64,000 nt of DNA from an uncultured Haliea sp. Lineage in GTDB: Bacteria > Pseudomonadota > Gammaproteobacteria > Pseudomonadales > Halieaceae. The notes below the pieces were generated by a model. That model had not been told where the DNA came from, made no database searches, and saw only the letters and a list, made by a program, of their open reading frames with translations. Of the stretch, positions 60,736 to 64,000 are shown piece by piece. The translations under genes were made by a program, and so were the position numbers. The DNA lies in NCBI GenBank assembly GCA_913061145.1, contig CAJXUQ010000003.1, positions 59,208-123,207 on the forward strand, in the 5' to 3' direction. The stretch's first letter is position 1. Each line of letters starts with the position of its first letter.

Positions 60736-60823
60736 GATTACCTGCCGCTGCGCCGGGGCCGTGGCTTTACTGCGCAGCGCCGGGCAAACTGTATATTCGC
60801 CGAACCCGAACAAGACCCGAGCA

Positions 60824-61525
60824 ATGCGTCCACACCTGCTGTTAATTGATGACGACACGGAGCTGTGCCAGCTGCTGAGCGAATACCTCGGCTCCGACGG
60901 CTTTGACATCGACACGTGCCACGATGGCGACAAGGCGCTGCAAAAGGCCTGCGAGCGACACTATGACGCCATGATTCTCGACGTCATGCTGCCAGGCGTG
61001 CAGGGCCTGGATGTATTGCGCCGCCTGCGCGCGATTCCCGTCGACACCCCGGTGCTCATGCTGACTGCACGCGGTGAAGACACCGATCGTATCGTGGGCC
61101 TGGAACTCGGCGCAGACGACTATCTGGCCAAACCCTGCAACCCGCGAGAACTTGCGGCGCGCCTGAGAGCCATATTGCGCCGCACAGGCGTACCGCGCGT
61201 AACGGAAAATGGTGACATCACATCGGGCCTGCTTGCGATCAATGCCGCACAGCGCAAGGCCACGTGGGATGCCCGGGATCTGCAACTCACCAGTGCTGAA
61301 TTCAACATCCTGCGCCTGCTGATGACCCAGGCAGGCAGCGTGGTCAGCAAGGATCAACTCAGCCAGCAGGCCCTGGGCCGGCCGTTGTCCGCCTACGACC
61401 GTAGTGTCGACGTGCATGTGAGCAAGATTCGCAAAAAAATGCAGGCCCTTGGCGCAGGCAAGCTGATTGCCAGCGTACGCGGGGCCGGTTACCAGTTGCT
61501 GGTGCACGGGGAGCGCAGGCCATGA
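60824..61525 (+). CDS. cpxR: CpxR-like OmpR-family response regulator
   Basis: The 233-residue protein has a receiver domain (about 1-118) with the acidic pair Asp10/Asp11, phospho-acceptor Asp53 (ILDVMLPG) and Lys103 (LAKP), and an OmpR-type winged helix (about 135-230; VDVHVSKIRKKMQ). The start at 60824 removes an unsupported N-terminal extension. Adjacent CpxA-like kinase, Spy-like gene and CpxR box indicate an autoregulated envelope stress system. Confidence 0.9.
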   Translation: MRPHLLLIDDDTELCQLLSEYLGSDGFDIDTCHDGDKALQKACERHYDAMILDVMLPGVQGLDVLRRLRAIPVDTPVLMLTARGEDTDRIVGLELGADDYLAKPCNPRELAARLRAILRRTGVPRVTENGDITSGLLAINAAQRKATWDARDLQLTSAEFNILRLLMTQAGSVVSKDQLSQQALGRPLSAYDRSVDVHVSKIRKKMQALGAGKLIASVRGAGYQLLVHGERRP

Positions 61526-62904
61526 GGCTGGCGATACCGCTGTTCCTGCGCATTTTCCTCGGGTTTTGGCTGGTGACCATCGTCGTACTGGGCAGTGCCA
61601 TTGTTGCCGGGAACTACCTTGACGCACTGGTGCCCGATAATGGCTCGCTGATCGAGGGCAAGCGCCGAACCCCGGGTCCGGAAGGGCCACCCCGGGTTTT
61701 TGTGCGCCTTCTGTATGAACTGCAGAATGCACCCAGAGAGCAAGTGCCCCAGATCATCCAGGCGGCCCAGAGCAAACACAAGGTTGAGGTCTACCTGATC
61801 GATCCCGAAGGGAAAGACCTGCTGCAACGAGCGCTGCCGCCGCCGGCGGCGAGCATCGCGGCAGAACTGGACCGCGATCGTCGCCGGATATTTCAGCGCC
61901 GCGGCGCAAAACAGTATCTGGGCCACCTTCTCTATCGTGCCGATACCGGCCCCCTGCGATCCGTATTGGTCCTGCCCGCGCCGCGGATACCGCTGGTGAC
62001 AGTACTGGGAAGCAACGTCTGGTTGCGTGCTGCCCTTGCCCTGTTGGTGTCTGGGCTACTCTGTTACGCGGTCTCCCGCCTGCTTACGCGGCGGCTGGCG
62101 GCCCTGCGGCAGGCGGCGCGGAGACTGGCGGAGGGTGACCTGGGGACGCGTATCCACGTGCGCGCTTCCGGCCGCGACGAAACCGACGATCTGGCCCGCG
62201 ACTTAAATCACATGGCCGAGCTGCTGCAGGAGCGTATCAACGCGCAGAAAACCCTGCTGGCCAATGTATCGCACGAGTTACGCTCCCCGCTTGCGCGCAT
62301 GCAGGTTGCGCTGGCGCTGGCGGAGCAGAAACCTGAGGGCGCGCCTGCCCAGCTGGCGCGGATCGCTCGAGAAGCGCAGCGACTGGAAAGTCTGGTCGGC
62401 GAGTTACTGGACAGCCAGACGGCTTCTCCCGACCTGGAGCAGCACATTGATCTCGTCGTACTGCTGGAGGAGCTGTGCGGCGATGCCCGGTTTGAGGCGG
62501 GTGAGAAAAGACACATCGTCTTCCACACTGACCTTGCGGAAGCACTGGTCACAGGGAATGGCAGCCAGCTGCGCAAAGCCTTTGACAACGTCCTCCGTAA
62601 CGCCTGCCACTACAGCCCGCCTCACAGTACGATCACCGTCAGTCTGCAGCAAAACGACGCCGCTTACACAATCACCGTTGCTGACCAGGGTCCAGGGGTG
62701 CCGGAGTCCGACCTGGCCCGGATCTTCGAGCCCTTCTACAGAGTTGACACCGCGCGAGACAGGCAGACAGGTGGCCATGGACTGGGGCTGTCCATCACGA
62801 AGCAGGCACTGCTGCGACACGGGGCGGGAATCAGGGCGCGAAACACCCACCCCGGACTGGCCGTGCAGATCACCCTCCCCACCGGCGCGGCGGACGCTGC
62901 TTAA
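61522..62904 (+). CDS. cpxA: CpxA-like sensor histidine kinase
   Basis: The 460-residue membrane kinase has two membrane helices (about 8-30 and 165-187) flanking a periplasmic sensor domain of about 130 residues, a HAMP linker (about 188-240), the His251 box NVSHELRSPL and an ATPase domain (NACHYSP, DQGPGVP, GGHGLGLSI). It phosphorylates CpxR in response to envelope stress. It overlaps cpxR by four bases. Confidence 0.9.
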   Translation: MRLAIPLFLRIFLGFWLVTIVVLGSAIVAGNYLDALVPDNGSLIEGKRRTPGPEGPPRVFVRLLYELQNAPREQVPQIIQAAQSKHKVEVYLIDPEGKDLLQRALPPPAASIAAELDRDRRRIFQRRGAKQYLGHLLYRADTGPLRSVLVLPAPRIPLVTVLGSNVWLRAALALLVSGLLCYAVSRLLTRRLAALRQAARRLAEGDLGTRIHVRASGRDETDDLARDLNHMAELLQERINAQKTLLANVSHELRSPLARMQVALALAEQKPEGAPAQLARIAREAQRLESLVGELLDSQTASPDLEQHIDLVVLLEELCGDARFEAGEKRHIVFHTDLAEALVTGNGSQLRKAFDNVLRNACHYSPPHSTITVSLQQNDAAYTITVADQGPGVPESDLARIFEPFYRVDTARDRQTGGHGLGLSITKQALLRHGAGIRARNTHPGLAVQITLPTGAADAA

Positions 62905-62960
62905 ACCCGGCGGCAATGCTAGAATCGCCCACAGGTAATCAGGGCCGGAGGCCGCTCAGC

Positions 62961-63785
62961 ATGTTCAACGTCACACCAATGGCGGGTGCCCTCGGCGCCG
63001 AAATCAGCGGGATTGACCTGGCGCAGGACCTTCAGCCGGAACAGGTGGGGGCATTGCGCACGCTGCTCAATGAACACGAAGTGATTTTCTTCCGCGACCA
63101 GGATATCAGCCCTGCAAGACAGCACGCACTGGCCTCCTGCTTCGGTCCCCTGCAAACGCATCCAGCCTACGCCACTATCGATGGTTTCCCGGAAATTACC
63201 ATCCTGGAGAGCACAGCGGAAAAGCCGACCAAAATCGAGGCCTGGCATTCAGACATGACGTTCCGGCAACATCCTCCGATGGCGACGGTTCTGAAATCGG
63301 TGATCATTCCGCCGCGGGGCGGCGATACGCTGTGGGCGAGCATGACCGCGGCCTACAATGCGCTATCCGCACCGATGCAGCGCCTGCTCGAAGGGCTGGT
63401 CGCTGTTCACGACTTCAGCTGGGGGTTCAAAGAAAGCCTCGCCGAGCCCGGGGGTCGCGAACGCCTCGCAGAGGCGGTGGCGGCCAACCCGCCCGTTCGT
63501 CACCCGGTCATCCGCACGCACCCGGAAACCGGCAGGAAGGTGATTTTTGTCAACAGCCTGTTCACCACCCACATTGAGGGGCTGAAGCCGAACGAGAGCC
63601 GTGCACTGCTGGATTTCCTGTTCCGCCATGTCGTCACGGACGAGTTCACCTGTCGCTTTCACTGGCGTCCGCACAGCATTGCCATCTGGGACAACCGCAG
63701 CACGCAACACAAACCCGTCAATGATTACTTCCCCGCACACCGGCGCATGGAACGCATTACTGTGGACGGCGACCTGCCCTACTGA
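62961..63785 (+). CDS. TauD/TfdA-family Fe(II)/2-oxoglutarate dioxygenase
   Basis: The 274-residue enzyme has the iron ligands His96 and Asp98 in WHSDM and distal His250 in STQHKPVNDY, with an Arg-rich 2-oxoglutarate-binding end (AHRRMERITV). Members oxidise taurine, sulfonates, alkyl sulfates or aryloxy acids; the sequence does not identify which. GGAGG lies nine bases before the ATG at 62961. The stop overlaps the convergent symporter gene. Confidence 0.87.
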   Translation: MFNVTPMAGALGAEISGIDLAQDLQPEQVGALRTLLNEHEVIFFRDQDISPARQHALASCFGPLQTHPAYATIDGFPEITILESTAEKPTKIEAWHSDMTFRQHPPMATVLKSVIIPPRGGDTLWASMTAAYNALSAPMQRLLEGLVAVHDFSWGFKESLAEPGGRERLAEAVAANPPVRHPVIRTHPETGRKVIFVNSLFTTHIEGLKPNESRALLDFLFRHVVTDEFTCRFHWRPHSIAIWDNRSTQHKPVNDYFPAHRRMERITVDGDLPY

Positions 63786-64000
63786 AGCGGCGGGTACTGC
63801 TCGGTGGTGCGCACCGCCCCCGAGCGTACGCGCCGCATGTAGTCAGCTACATCACGCTTGACTTCCGGCGCATACAGGTAGAGGCCGATGATATTCGGCA
63901 CCGCGATCAGGAAGATCATGGCATCGGCAAAATCGAGGACCGCGGATAGCTCAATCATGCATCCGAGCACCACAAAGCCGCAGAATACCGTTTTGAAAGC
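63779..64000 (-). CDS. sodium:alanine symporter (AGCS) family protein, C-terminal part
   Basis: Only the last 73 residues are present; the gene continues beyond the right edge. The segment shows two hydrophobic helices and the pattern TVFCGFVVLGCMIELSAVL followed by a DFADAMIFLIAVPNIIGLYL helix, as in AGCS sodium-coupled alanine/glycine symporters, with a charged cytoplasmic tail. Assignment rests on this short piece. Confidence 0.65.
   Translation of the reverse strand, partial: AFKTVFCGFVVLGCMIELSAVLDFADAMIFLIAVPNIIGLYLYAPEVKRDVADYMRRVRSGAVRTTEQYPPLQ

Overview
The window is GC-rich, densely coded bacterial chromosome. FabY-type ketoacyl synthase, HrpA, a bacterial RIO kinase, DusA, MnmC, MlaA, a large TonB receptor, and the order dusA / transaldolase / TerB-like / STAS / PP2C response regulator / mlaA (recalled from pseudomonads) all point to a gammaproteobacterium. 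The many acyl-CoA genes and the overall style suggest the marine Halieaceae (OM60/NOR5) group, but that family assignment is inference. There are no rRNA genes, insertion sequences, phage genes or CRISPR arrays. Three tRNA genes are present: Val and Asp near the left end, Ala near 31.2 kb.

Layout. 0-6 kb: thiolase tail, tRNA pair with a near-consensus promoter, queD, LysE exporter, small membrane protein, esterase, lipoprotein, and a dienoyl-CoA isomerase with a nitroreductase. 6-22.5 kb: TonB receptor, fabY divergent from an AraC/GlxA-type regulator, thiolase, ribB with a dead second domain, and an acyl-CoA catabolic operon (acyl-CoA synthetase, hydratase, nitroreductase, isomerase) divergent from an extradiol dioxygenase resembling the steroid-ring enzyme HsaC. 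These are followed by a solute-binding protein, an MFS permease and a RIO kinase. 22.6-30 kb: an overlapping nine-gene Mrp-type cation/proton antiporter operon with three D-like channel subunits and no full-length MrpA. 30-39 kb: lipoprotein, tRNA-Ala, serine dehydratase, sulfotransferase, gltX and an fbpABC-type ferric iron importer behind a possible Fur site. 39-46.6 kb: PhyH dioxygenase, HDOD protein, ABM monooxygenase, dusA, transaldolase, TerB-like protein, an STAS/PP2C response-regulator pair and mlaA. 46.7-48.6 kb: a three-gene peptide cluster. 48.7-64 kb: hrpA, MaoC hydratase, SDR, mnmC, glutaminyl cyclase, M16C protease, a Cpx-like envelope stress module with its own binding site, a TauD-type dioxygenase and the end of a sodium:alanine symporter.

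The most notable system is the minus-strand hvfABC-type cluster (46,696-48,618). It holds a secreted precursor whose only eight cysteines all lie in EGKCG motifs, a DUF692 multinuclear iron oxidase (MNIO) and a DUF2063 partner, all translationally overlapping. In characterised relatives such enzymes turn EGKCG cysteines into copper-binding oxazolone/thioamide groups. Here the cluster stands alone, with no DoxX gene, ECF sigma factor or exporter beside it.

Other points: MnmC has lost part of its methyltransferase domain while its oxidase domain is whole. The PP2C response regulator has Glu in place of the phospho-acceptor Asp. The third D-type Mrp subunit lacks the usual TM7 lysine. A GTAAA-N5-GTAAA CpxR box lies between a Spy/CpxP-like gene and cpxRA. 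Starts were chosen from ribosome-binding sites and family lengths and differ in several places from the longest open frame.
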